Positions 13,401-24,500 of a stretch of 64,000 nt of DNA are shown piece by piece. Source of the stretch: Daphnia pulex (taxonomy: Eukaryota > Arthropoda > Branchiopoda > Diplostraca > Daphniidae). A model generated the notes under the pieces. That model did not search any database, was not told the origin of the DNA, and was given only the letters and a program-made list of their open reading frames with translations. Each line of letters starts with the position of its first letter. Within the stretch, counting starts at the first letter, position 1. The DNA is taken from the NCBI RefSeq assembly GCF_021134715.1, contig NC_060021.1, positions 9,456,501 through 9,520,500 on the forward strand. The letters are read 5' to 3'. Made by a program: the position numbers and the translations under genes.

Positions 13401-16400
13401 GACAGTCTCATTCCTTTCCCTCCGTCTCAGAGTAAGTTTGCGGCTTCTCTCCGTGTAGATCTCATCATTTCAGATGTGACAGTGGCTAAACTAATCCGCA
13501 TTCGGCTCTGTGCGCAGTGGAGAAAGGAAACCTGGCAGACTCCGACGGATCCAAGGACAGCTCACTGGAGAGTAACGAGTTCCGCAGCTACGGCCGCAAC
13601 GACGGGACATTTCTCAAAGAGGTAAAAAGAGATGCGGATTGTGTCACCATTCTATTGTTGTTTGCCGTTACGCTTTGTGTGTTTTTCGTAACCCGACTAC
13701 ATTCCCCGTCCCGGCTAGAATCTTAACTTGCTTGTACCCTCCCTTGAGTTATTTGCTTGCCACCCTTTGAAAGGAAATGGCGGCTCGGTTTGCTAATTTT
13801 GCCAAGCTTTTTCGTCTCTTATATCTTTTTGTCTGTATTTACTTACTCAGAACGAACCTGACGAATTTGTCCCTTGTCCTGCGAGCCTTGATGAAATCGA
13901 GCGCGCCTCTCTCGCTTTCCAGGTATAAACTTATTCACCTGACAGCTTAGCGCCTTACTTCTATGTCAATAACAATTTGCAGAGAACAAACCAAAGCAAA
14001 GTTTAGGATAAGATGGGATAATCGCTCTCCTATCTCTTTTTTTTCTTTATATAACAAACTCTGGCAATTTTAACAATAACACTAATACAAATTTATCCGT
14101 GAAAAAGATTCCGACGTCGAAGATAACGCGGCGAGGCGGCGAAAGTTCGGCAGAGAGTGGGCGTGGCCGGACATTGACTGACGACAGCAGCGCCAGCAGC
14201 TTGAAAATGGAGGTATGTATTTGGGCAATTTGAATCCGATTGTCTAAATTGTAAGGAAATAATTTTTAAAAATCATCTGCTACTGATTTCAGGATTTCGA
14301 AGGGACGGAACATGACGGTGACGTCGAAGATTATTCTGACAACGAGTCCACCGAGCCCGAACAAACTGAGAAGTTGATGTATTATCCCCAAAACGAGGAG
14401 ACCAGCAGGTAGCAATTCTATTTCGTGATAGCTTCAATGTTTTAACCTGCCAAGTTATTGATCTGGTGTCTTCTCATTCCCAACAGCGATTACACCGTCA
14501 ACGCTATGGATGTGGAGGAGTTGCGACGATCGCAGCGTCGCGTGAAGAAACCACGATCGTCCGGCACGGACCTTGGCATGAGTTACACTTTGAACCCGCC
14601 CAGTAGCACAGTTTCTGTCTCAGGGTCGCAGGACTCGGAAGACGACGACGATGAAATTTCGACGCCAAGTGGCGAACTTGCCGAACGAAATCTACTCTCG
14701 CTCCTTTCTGTCAGGTACATTCAATTGTCTATCAGAACTTGACGTCAAACTTTTTGAAATAACTATCGTCGTTTTGGCATTCACAGTTCCGAAAGTCTGG
14801 ATCGAGTGGGTCGCCGTGAGTCGTACCTGAAGAGTAATTTCGAGTCGCTTGGAGGTCAGAGCGATAATCTGGACATGACGGTCGTCTCGGCCGAAACGGA
14901 GGACGGCTCACCTTTCAACAAGTCCAATTTGAGCAGCTTGACGTCGAAATTTTTGACGAAGAGCAACAGCAACGCGGACATGATCAGCGCCGTGAAAGCC
15001 ACCCAGCGCGATCCTGAAGCGGCCCGCAAGCGTGAGGAGCTGCAGCGCCGAATCGAGGAGACGCGGCGCAAATTGCAAAGCGTACGCGTAAACCAATCCA
15101 ATTACAATAGATAAATAGTTGACATAGCAGGCATTTTTGTCTTATGTGTTTCCGACGATTTGGGCAGCAATTGAATTAACGATAACCAGCGCAATGTGTT
15201 AACGATTCGCTTAGCAGCCGCCAAGCACGCGCGCGCCTTTTGCTACGACTCAAATAGGATTGTCGAAAGTTGTTGACGGACGGACGGACGGACGGATGTG
15301 TTGTGCCATTGTTTTTCATAGTATTGTGATTGTATGTTTTCCTCGCCCCTTATTAGATTGGCTACAAGTCGAATTTGAGGAACAGTCAAAGCATCACCGA
15401 TCTGCGAGAGAGTGGACCTGCCTCGTTGACGGCTTCGCCGACTCCCAACATGACGTCGTCCGGCTCCGTCGCCGGAGGTGGAGGAGGCGGCACTTTCGAT
15501 TCGTCGTCGGCTGGTGGTCGAATGTGGGGATCGACCAAGGATCGAGGTAAGCTTCGTCTGCTGCAGTCGCACCATCTCTTCCGCTCGCTAGATGCCACCG
15601 TCTCGACCGTTACTAACCACCACCACCACCCCCCAGTCCAAGTTAACCGTTTGACCGATTTCCCCTCGCCTCTCGCCCTCGCACCGAAATCCCATCGGTG
15701 GAGCGACCCCGCTGCTGCTTACCATTCACTGCCGCACCCGAGCTTGTGGTCGACCACGATCGAAGATGACGAGGCCAGCCTCAGTTGCGACTCGCTTGAT
15801 CCTTCCTCGACCCATGCCGCAATTAGTGTTCCCAGTGCCTCGTCCCCGAGTCCTCCGCCTTGCCCGACTCCGCGAAAGCGATGGCAAAGTCCAGCTCCTA
15901 CATCCCGGCCCAATAACATGCTGGATTGTATCGAGCCTCTTGACTTGTTCAATGTCCAGCAGCAGCAGCAGCAACAGAATCAACATCAGCAGCAACGTCG
16001 GCCGGATGAGGAAGAATTTCATCCGCGCTTCGTCAGCTGGGAACTCCCATTCAATTCGCAACGCTCTGGGCACTGCAGACTGGGTAAACCGTGGGTCAGA
16101 GTCCATCCCCGGATGCGCTCCGAAGTGAACCCGCCGGCTTCACACAAATGCGATCTCAAAGCGCATCGTCGTTGCAAGCCGCGCTCCCGTACGTCCAGCC
16201 GGGAACGGACGCCATCAGCGCACGATGGAGTCTGCAACAACAACAACAATGGACCGGATTCAATGCCGGAAATGGCGAATCGTTCCAATGCCAAATCGAA
16301 ATGGGCACGCCGCGTTTGCGTCCAGCAGTTACTTCCGTCTAAAACTCGCTTCTCGTCCTCGTCCTCCTCGCTGGACGTCAGAGCCGATGCCCAAACTGGG

Positions 16401-18876
16401 CGAGGTACTCGATCGTTCACTGATTGCATGATTTCAGATGCAAACAAAAACAAATTCCCCTAAAAAAAAAAGGGTGTGGGGTGGGAATGAATTGGAACAC
16501 GACCAGAATGTGAAATTGGCCATGGGCGAATGGGGAAGGTCTTCTGTTGGAATGATATCGACGTGCTTTATGTCAATCTTTCCTTTATTTTTTTTTCTCC
16601 TTTGAGCTGCTGCTGCACTGCCCCAAGTCCTTGTGTCGTTACGATTATCGTTTCAATCCTCACACTCACCAACGCACTGGTAAATTGTTGTTGTTTATCG
16701 TAGGTAGCACTCGGGTTTGATTCGCACCAAATCCACCACCACCACCGCACCCAAACAAACACACGGTTCATCTCCCTCTCTCTCTGTCGGAAGCACTGTT
16801 AATCGGTTCATTTGATTAGTCGCCTCCCTCGTTCTCTCGTTCATCGGTCAAACAGCTACTTGGATCGCATGCTCCCTTAGTTGCTTTGTTAATATTTGTT
16901 TTATTATCCTGGCAGATTTCATTAATTCATGTTGGCGAGTAGCTTTCGCTTTGATTGGTTTGTTGTATGAGTCTGGCTTGCACCGGAAGTGCATTGCACC
17001 CACCGAAACATTCACCAACCATTCCGGTCGATTAACGAGAAAAAAAAAAGAGAAATTAAGCTTGTGGTGCTTTTGTTATGTTTTTATTTGCCTGATTGGT
17101 TGGGTTCGAATTCTGACAAATGTTTTTTTTATTTTGTTTCTTTTTTTTTTTATTTGATGGGGGTTGTCCAACTGCTTTTTGTGTATTATTTTTGGTTGGT
17201 GCCCGTCGCCGATGTTCTCTCGTCGAGCAGTTGCCAACGATGGTGAAGCTGATGCTGAGAACGGCACCAGCGGCCTGCGTCGAGCATGCTCGTTGAGCGA
17301 CCTATCGAAGCCTTCGCCACGTAGACTCTTGCCCTCTCCGCCCAACAATGGTATACCCTTGATTCAGTTCTTTTTCTTTTGTTTTCTGTTTCGTTTTTGT
17401 GCCTTTTTGGACGCCTCCTGTTGTTTTGGTGGGGTAACAATTCAATGGGTGAAACCCAAAGTTCCGGTCCCCTGGAAACATCTGGAGTTTCTATTGTGTT
17501 TTCTATCAAATACTTTGTCTCTGCTTTGGCGTGTCGTAGAGTCCAGTCAACTCACTTTGAATTGTTTTCGTGTAGTGAATCACTACTACTCAAAGGCTTC
17601 GTCGGCAACTTTTATTTTATTTTTCGAATGGAGTTATTTTCTAAACTATTGATTTTTGTTTTGCTTCACTAGTGTCTGGAAAAGTGTCCCGGCCTGCGGC
17701 CTCCGCTCCGCAACAAACTCAGCCACAACCTCAAAAAGCCAGGCAGTTTGTTCAAACCCAGCCAGTTAAGCGGACGTCGCTTAGACCCGCCGTTTCGACC
17801 GATCTGACTCGCAGTTCGTCCATGGGATTTCTTAATCAGGTGACGATGGGCTTACCCATACTTTTCTTTTATCCTCTATGTCTTCAACGTGCTCATTGGC
17901 GTTCTCATTTTTTTCTTTTTAGGCCAACGATTCGGACAGCGAGCTGAAACGACCTCAGTCGAGCGCTTCTGGTTCCACCAATTTGATCCACTCCAATCGT
18001 GGGAGTCTAACTGTCGCTTCCGGCGTATCCAAATCGCCTTCGTTCGGATCCATTTCTCGTCCCTCGTCAACACAGTCAGCCATGCGTCCCACCATCAGCT
18101 CAGCCAACAAAGCTGCCGCCATGTCCGGCAGTAAAGTTGGCGGAAGCAACAGTGGTGGAACTCCGATGAAATCTCTGCAGACGACTCGTCGTATTTCATC
18201 GGCCGTTTCCACCGGGGACACCCAGCAGGCGTTGCACGATTCTTCCAGTTCAGAGGAAGCCGGCGGTACCGAGCCCAAAACCAACGTCAAGGCCCGAGTG
18301 ATGAGTTTTGAGAAAACGGTTGGCGGCCGAAGTGAAAAGGCACGCTCTGTTTTGTTCACTCCGTCTCCCAAGACCAATCCGGCTCGCCGTAGTCTCTTCA
18401 ACAGTCCAGTCACATCTGCATCGTCGTCCACTCCGGGAGTGGGTGCACCTCGGTCCGCCCCGTCGACTCCATCCGACAATGGCCCATCCCACGATGCCAA
18501 TAAAGTCTTGTCACGAGCCTCGTGCGAATTGGCCATTGAGACCATGAAGGCCTCAACGGAGCAGCTTCTTCTGTTGCAGCGCCGACTTGCGGGCGGGACG
18601 GGTTCGTCTGAAGGTTCAGAATCCAACCTGTCGGATCGAGAAAGAGCTGAGCTACTGCAGTTGCTCTCTACGGCTTCTATGCCCATCATCCAAAGTCTGA
18701 AGACTCTCCAGTTCCCACCGGCGGGCATAGAGCTGGATCGATTGGCAAACGCGACGTCGCCACAACCCAATGAAAACAATCCTTTGATGGTTCAGATGAT
18801 GCAACAGTATTCTGACATGCTTCTTTCGATGATCCACCAGCGAATGGGAGTCCCGGCTCCGCCCTCTCCGCGGTAG
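7480..18876 (+). CDS. Wdr62: WDR62/MAPKBP1-like WD40-repeat JNK scaffold / spindle-pole protein
   Basis: Coding exons: 7480-7572, 7953-8044, 8993-9206, 9667-9882, 10149-10331, 10516-10812, 10921-11121, 11494-11675, 11910-12063, 12253-12387, 12503-12706, 12801-13431, 13518-13621, 13851-13922, 14108-14212, 14293-14408, 14487-14714, 14787-15081, 15357-15546, 17231-17350, 17673-17839, 17923-18876. All have GT-AG ends and consistent phase and give 1,650 aa. The start has an ideal context (CCACCATGG). Residues about 35-760 carry two successive WD40 propellers with family motifs: [71 protein letters not shown]. The middle is a Ser-rich, disordered tail with short conserved islands (PLWAKKQ, a basic helix [27 protein letters not shown]). 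The extreme C-terminus [16 protein letters not shown] matches the C-terminal helix of vertebrate WDR62/MAPKBP1, used for dimerisation and JNK-pathway scaffolding. Family members act at spindle poles and in JNK signalling. WDR62 and MAPKBP1 split in vertebrates, so one arthropod gene represents both. Confidence 0.95.
9584..9604 (+). repeat. (GTT)n microsatellite in a Wdr62 intron
   Basis: Seven GTT units follow a long T run in the intron before the fourth coding exon. Confidence 0.85.
15275..15296 (+). repeat. (GACG)n microsatellite in a Wdr62 intron
   Basis: About five GACG/CGGA units lie in the intron after exon 18, downstream of the alternative stop discussed in the findings. Confidence 0.9.
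15547..16463 (+). other. Long open frame inside a Wdr62 intron, possible alternative 3' exon
   Basis: If the donor at 15547 is not used, the exon reads on without a stop for about 305 further codons to 16463. The translated sequence does not look like intron: it has His, Gln and Ser-Pro runs (a Q7 tract near 15957-15977), a segment [14 protein letters not shown], and amino-acid use like the rest of the disordered tail. A second frame, 16091-16342, also reads like coding sequence ([16 protein letters not shown]). The standard model skips all of it, because exons 15357-15546 and 17231-17350 join in phase. It may encode a shorter isoform with a different C-terminus, alternative exons, or a retained intron. 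Confidence 0.4.
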
Positions 18877-19606
18877 CTTGCCAGCAGTCCCAGCAGCCAA
18901 AAAAATGACGCCCCGTAACGTTGTGATTCTGTTGGGCGTGATTCGTTGCCACACATCACGAGACCTATCTATTCCTGAACGTGAAATTCTTCAGTGACCC
19001 CCCCATCCCTCCCCTCTTTACATTCTCAGTTGCTAAACGAAAGAACAAGGCCGTGTATAGGGTCTGTCTGACTGTCGAGCTCTCTTTTTTTCCCCTTTTT
19101 TTTTCTTTATGGAAGCCCCGTCCATCTCATATAACGATGTGCGTAGCCGTCGGTGCCATTTTTTTCATCCTCTTCTTCCGCGTTGTTTCCTCTCCCCCCC
19201 CCCCTCTCTCTACAATCTTTTAAACTCTCCAACAGGGTTTCATCGTCTGAAATAATCCTTCAAAAACATTTTTTGTACCAAAGCGATGGGAACATCAACA
19301 TTCCCTGCTCTCTGGTTTCGTTAATTAACGTGTTATTTGCGATATTTAGTGTAAGGGCTTCTATGGTTTATTTGCCAATCGTTCTTCTACTTTTGTTTTT
19401 TTGATCTAAAAAGACTTGAGACCAGATAACTACAAAATTTCCATCCATTCCAACCCAATCGCTCTCGATGCGGTCAAGTTTTCAAATTGGTCAAATTTTC
19501 AAATAATTTTTTTTCTTTTTTAAGATTATCACGAAGTACGATACTGCGCGTAGGATAAGCCACCCCATCCCCTAATGATTGTACATTATATCTGTAACAT
19601 AGAGTT

Positions 19607-19612
19607 ATTAAA
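19607..19612 (+). other. Candidate poly(A) signal ATTAAA of the Wdr62-like gene
   Basis: ATTAAA is the most common variant hexamer. It lies about 730 nt after the stop codon, at the point where T-rich UTR sequence gives way to AT-rich intergenic DNA. Other signals cannot be excluded. Confidence 0.4.
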
Positions 19613-20427
19613 AACACAGTGAAAGAAAGTTAAAGGAAATGAAGTAGTTTCCGTGCCAAACTGAGATGTTGGAGGCCTTTTCACATTCCACCAATGCTTC
19701 TATTCGACTGGCATGTTGGGAAACATCTGCAACCACCATGAGCCAAACATCTGCAACCACCATGAGCCAAGCCTTTTTGGGAAAATTAATTACCTTATCA
19801 TGCATGATTTTCTTCTGTAGACCATACTTCCACCAATTAAAGTTCCAGGTTCATCCCATTTTTGGCGTTACTTTGCTAACAAATTGAGCGGTAATAAACA
19901 CTCTTTAAAATTGTGAATATTTTCGAGTTAAATCTTTGGATTCATTCAAGCATATTTAAGCTTTCATGATATTAAGGGTGTGGAGTGACAAGATTTTGAA
20001 TTAAAAATTGTTCAGAAGAGAAAAAGAAAAAGTGGATAATTCCAGTCAATTACTGACTATTTTGTATTTTCTTTGATGTAATAATTATCCACTGTAATTT
20101 GGAACTCCATTTAGGAACAGAACTCTCATTGAAAAAAAGGTTATCACATTTTTAATTGATTCAATTTTGCTAATTATTCGTATTTTTTCTTTTCTTGTTT
20201 ATTCTAAATTAATTTATTGGTTCTTAAATGCCAGCCTAATAGAAATTCAAATTACAAATAGGCCGCATCAAAATTCACTATTGAGACATTGGCGTTTTAC
20301 ACGATAAATTGGCCGATACCCGCCGATATCACACCTACACAAATCAGACGCGAATTGAATTATAATGCTGTGAATTGATTTCAAAGAAAAAAAACAGTAG
20401 GGTTAAAAATCCTTACTGTTCTACATT

Positions 20428-20487
20428 CAAAATGGCCCAATCAGCGTACAGCGTTTTAAAGATGCTGTACGCTGATTGGCCATTTTG
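20428..20487. repeat. Inverted repeat with 24-25-nt arms and an 11-nt loop
   Basis: The left arm (20428-20452, CAAAATGGCCCAATCAGCGT...) is the reverse complement of the right arm (20464-20487), apart from a single bulged base. The loop is GTTTTAAAGAT. The RNA would fold into a near-perfect 24-bp stem. It could be a miniature transposon remnant or a hairpin RNA source. No flanking target-site duplication was recognised. Confidence 0.75.
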
Positions 20488-21899
20488 GACACAAATTTGA
20501 TGGCAACGCAGGATGTTAGACTGCTCCAATATTATTACTCCCTCTTGGCCTCTTCTATCGTCTGCGTATCATTTAGATTTAGTTCAAAATTCAAATGTGA
20601 GTTTTCTTTAGAATTTCAAGAAGCTTAAAAATCGATAAAAAGGTGAGATGTTCAAGGCTTGTCGTTTGTGTCCAAAAGAGTAAGTACTGAATTGCTTTCG
20701 TTTCGAGATACATAAAATGAAACTGTGTGGAATCAATTCGAAAGCAAGTATAAAGAAGTATTGCAATACCAAGTTTAAAATCCACTAATTTACCGTAGGG
20801 ATTCTGTAGGCCTACAAAGGTTTTCAAGTCGTTCGAGTTCGAGTCATCATCATGAAAATGTGGATTTAATTGAACTTGTGTCTTGCCGTCCTATTTAAAG
20901 TCTGTCAGTGAGTCAGTCACAGATGGGACTGGGATCGAGAGGTGTTGAACAAACAACAAATACCAAAAGTTCTTTCCTGCTGCTTTTAACTTTTTTTATT
21001 GACCAAATTAATATTCACAAAATATATGTAGGTGAATCTGTAACTTTCATAATCTAATCACCATAGTTGATACTTACACCCATCTTTGTATTCTAGTCGA
21101 TTCTAGTATTCTACATAACGTGTGCAAGAAGCTTATCTGCTGTCATCTCAAGATCTCATTTAAGTATTGCATCTTAGGTACACTTAAAAACCAGTATATC
21201 TTAGTACTTCAGTTTGATTTTTAAGTTTTAAGTCTGTATAACTTAAGAATGATTGTGTATTATAATTATTCCTTGTTATTATGGTTATTATTGTGTCTGA
21301 TGTCTTATCAGGTTCGCCGTTCGCTGATCCTGGATATTCCCAGTTTTCACAACAAATTCCTGAATATTGCGTATAAATTTGTGCTGCAGCTTCTGCGTCA
21401 TGACGGTGTTTTTTGCTTTTACACTTTAAAAGTGATGAGGTATTTCCACGCCATTCGACCAAGCTTAATCGAAAGTGAACAATTCTAAGGCATGTAGGTG
21501 AATCGTGGGAGTTTTAACTTTTTGAAAGATCCATTTTAATCTACTTAAATTTATTTTGTGAAAACATGCCGAAGATCTTTTGCCTTTCCCCACGTGATCG
21601 CTACCGTGTCATGAAGATGCTCCTTTGACTTTGAGAGGGTCCCTACTATATTGCAAGACAAAAATATGATGTGAACAGGAAATTTGAGATGGTAATAATG
21701 TACTTGTAAGATAAATCAAGTAGGTTAGTATATTGCTAACATTTTAGTCTACGTATATGTGTGCTAAAGAGTCGTACACTCGTACATTACTTGAGACCGT
21801 TTAAAATGTTTAAAATTAAATTTAGCTGTATATTTTAAAAATGTTCCAACTGATGCAGTGTTCATTAATTTTTTTTTTTTAGTTACCATTGTAACCAGT

Positions 21900-22480
21900 A
21901 CCATTGAGTTCAGTTCAACCTGTAGACGGGCCGGCCAGCTTGGGGTGAGGTTCGCGGGGAACATTACGTGTAAAACTGTCAATGTGGTGGTGTAGAGGTT
22001 GGGTGAGAACTGGACGTGTTGATTATCAAGCAGGTACAATAGCCGGAAGGCTCAGCCATTTGGTATTCATTTTGATATTCGTTGTTGTAGACCCATCCCC
22101 AGCAACGTCAACCTGAAGAAGGAAGGGCCAGTTTGCATTTCCATCACCGTCGAAGGTCACGGAGATCATTACGTAAAAAGTGTCAATGCGGTGGTGTAGA
22201 GGTTGGGTGAGATAGGTACTTGTTTCATCATTATCAAGCAGGTATAATAGCCGCAAGGCTCAGCCATTTGATATTCATTTTGATATTTGTTGTTGTAGAC
22301 CCATCCCCAGCAACGCCAACCTAAAGAAGAAAAGGCCAGTTTGCATTTTCTTCATGCTCGAAGGTCACGGAGATCATTACGTAAAACGTATCATGCGACG
22401 GCGGAGAGGTTGGGTGAGAAAGGTACGTGTTTCATCATTATCAAATAGGTACAATACCCGCAAGGCTTAAGAGGTGAGGG
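21900..22480 (+). repeat. Three tandem ~200-bp upstream repeats (left arm)
   Basis: Three copies share, in order, TTCATTTTGATAT, GTTGTAGACCCATCCCCAGC, AACGTCAACCTGAAGAAGG (or close variants), CGAAGGTCACGGAGATCATT, GGTGTAGAGGTTGGGTGAGA and CAAGCAGGTACAATAGCCGC. The first copy is partial. They run directly into a TATA-box promoter at 22495. A fourth, decayed copy precedes the next gene copy at about 22790-22890. The same units recur in opposite orientation at 33.88-34.38 kb. Confidence 0.85.
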
Positions 22481-22494
22481 TGATCAAAAAATCG

Positions 22495-22530
22495 TATAAA
22501 AAGGAGAGAGAAAAGGCCAGAGACATCAGT
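22495..22530 (+). promoter_or_regulatory. Core promoter of the Tyr-rich gene family (left arm)
   Basis: TATAAAAAGG at 22495 is followed 31 bp later by TCAGT at 22526-22530, the arthropod initiator at the expected spacing. The 130 bp around it differs at only about two positions from the promoter at 33.80-33.93 kb on the other strand, far better conserved than the coding copies. Confidence 0.8.
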
Positions 22531-22624
22531 CGAGGGAGCATCTCCGACACGGCAACAACTGCTGTTCGCTATCTGTCACCATCTGCCTCCTTCATCTCAT
22601 CGTACAACCAATTCGCAATCATGG
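22526..22624 (+). pseudogene. First exon of a Tyr-rich secreted protein gene, downstream exon missing
   Basis: Transcription would start at the initiator and reach ATG at 22621, followed at once by a donor (ATGG|GTAAAT). This is the typical crustacean and insect structural-protein layout in which exon 1 carries only the start codon. No matching signal-peptide exon follows before the next decayed promoter at 22.79 kb, so this copy is probably non-functional unless it splices to the exon at about 23573. Confidence 0.55.
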
Positions 22625-22789
22625 GTAAATAATATTCAATGTTTTATATGGAGTTTGTATGAATGCTACTTTTTACTATTTGTTAATATGCTAGTTAATA
22701 TTTAATATAGATTTATCAATAACGTGATTAGACAATCAATAATGAAATACCAATCGATCAGTATAATTTCATATGAATTTGGTTGAAGA

Positions 22790-23050
22790 TCGCGGGGAAC
22801 ATTACGGAAAACCGTCATACGGTGGTGTAGAGGCTGGGTGAGAATGACACGTGTTGCATCATCATCAAGCAGGTACAATAGCCGCAAGGCTTAAGAGGTG
22901 GTTCAGTATTATAAAAAATCGTTGAAAAGGAGGGAGAAAAGGCTTTCGAAATCAGTTGAGTGAGCATCCCCGATACGGCATCAACTGCTGTGCACTATTT
23001 GTCACCAATTACATTCTTCATTGTGTCATTAGTTCGCGATCATTAGTAAA
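22790..23050 (+). pseudogene. Decayed promoter and first exon, Tyr-rich family copy
   Basis: This copy repeats the upstream unit, promoter and 5' UTR, but the TATA box reads TCGTTGAAAAGG and the start codon position reads ATTAGTAAAT instead of ATGGGTAAAT. No coding exon follows. It is a dead copy. Confidence 0.7.
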
Positions 23051-23149
23051 TATTCTATTACTTGTATTTTTGTATCAATTTCTATTGTTTTTCTTATTCT
23101 TAATATGCCAGGTATTAAATATTAATGTTTAAATTGTTTATTGTCTAGT

Positions 23150-23350
23150 TGTAAAAAAGGAGAGAAAAGGCGAAAGTCAGTCGAGTGATCATCTCCGTTG
23201 GGTCGACCACTGATTTACCGATGTCTCCTTGGTATGGCGGATATCAAAGCACAACACTACTATCTTATTTCTCAGCATCAACCAACGCCGTTCCAGCTTA
23301 CTACACCAAGGCCCCAAAGTACTACACCATAACACCAAGGCTTTAGAGTA
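23150..23350 (+). pseudogene. Fused fragment of a Tyr-rich family copy
   Basis: Intron end (TTGTCTAG), 5' UTR (AAAGTCAGTCGAGTGATC) and second-exon sequence (GGTCGACC...CCTTGGTATGGCGG, then AAGTACTACACCATAAC) are joined without the pieces between. The order shows an internal deletion or recombination between neighbouring copies. Confidence 0.65.
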
Positions 23351-23364
23351 TTACAAGTTGTATT

Positions 23365-23890
23365 GCAGGATAGAAAAGGCGAAATAATCAGTCAAGTGAT
23401 TATCTCCGACACGACAGCAACTGTCGTGAACTATTTTTCACCAACTGTATTCTTCATCGTATATAGCGGTAAATTAGCAGTTTTCTGCATGGAATTGTGA
23501 ATCAACTCTTTCTTTTTTTTTTTATTATGTCAGTTTTATTGCATATTTAAGTTCAAATTATTTATTGTTTAGTAAACTGTGGCGTCGTGCTGCTGTTGGT
23601 TGTTGTCCTCAAATACTACACCACCGAGGCTTCAGAATATTACACTACAACTTATGCTGCCCCGAGCTGCATCACCATTTAAAGCTGCTGACTACTAAGG
23701 TGAAGCGTCCAAATACTGCACCACCAAGACTAACCACTACTTATGCTGCCCCGAACTATTACACCGAAGCCTCGAAGTATTTTTCTGCCCCGATGCCGAG
23801 TCTTTCACTAGGGCCCTGGCGTACTACACAAAAACCTACGTTGCCCAAGCTCACTACACCATAGCTTCCAAGTACTACACCACCAAGGTA
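23365..23890 (+). pseudogene. Tyr-rich family copy with open signal-peptide exon
   Basis: The second exon starts at about 23573. Joined to an ATGG first exon it reads MVNCGVVLLLVVVL, a good signal peptide, then KYYTTEASEYYTTTYAAP-type repeats. It stops early (CACCATTTAAAGC) and later repeats are out of frame. The start codon of its own first exon was not recognisable. Confidence 0.65.
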
Positions 23891-24089
23891 TGAATAGTAC
23901 GGATTTATTTTAATTGAGACTCCTAATGTTAACAGGGTAAGAAAATTCATGGTTTCATTAATATTGTATTGGTTAAGTGACAACTCAACAATACGACAAG
24001 TCAAAATCAATCATGTATTTACAAAAACGCTTGTATAGTTTTTCTCAAAAAATCATTTGGTTGTTTAAATTTAGCATTATTTTTTTTAA

Positions 24090-24500
24090 AGGAAAGGGGA
24101 AATCATTCGAGTGATCATCTCCGATTCGACAACTGCTGTGCACTATTTGTCATCACCTGCATTCTTTGTCGTATCACCAGTTTGCAATCATTGGTAAATT
24201 TTCTGTTTTCTACATGAAGTTGTGAATCAACTTTATTTTATCATATGCTAGTTATTGGATACATGTTCAAATTGTTTAATGTCTTGTAAACTATGGCGTC
24301 ATGCTGCTGTTGGGTGTTGAATCGTTGATGGCTGGTTCGATAATTGGTGTACCGATGTCTCCTGAGTATGGTGGAAATCAAAGCACATCACATCACATTG
24401 CCGTCTTAATACTCTACATCAACCAACGCTGCTCCAGCTTAGTACACCAAGGCTCTAAATTACTACACCACTACCTTCAGAATATTACAAGTTGTATCGC
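24090..24500 (+). pseudogene. Tyr-rich family copy lacking a start codon
   Basis: The 5' UTR is recognisable, but the start position reads ATTGGTAAAT. The second exon from about 24290 reads NYGVMLLLGVESLMAGS and VPMSPEYGGNQS, colinear with the - strand copies, then loses the repeat frame and ends. Confidence 0.7.

Larger units (their letters stand above)
18877..21890. other. Wdr62 3' UTR and gene-poor sequence
   Basis: The first 0.7 kb is presumably the Wdr62 3' UTR, ending near an ATTAAA at 19607-19612. A 24-bp direct duplication (unit AACATCTGCAACCACCATGA...) occurs at 19722-19769. Beyond that the sequence becomes AT-rich. Apart from inverted repeats at 20031-20093 (11-bp arms) and 20428-20487, no gene is supported. 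Confidence 0.6.

Noticed and set aside
17955-18779. 274-codon minus-strand open frame
   Set aside because: It is the antisense shadow of the last Wdr62 exon, whose Ser/Pro-rich codons leave the opposite strand open.
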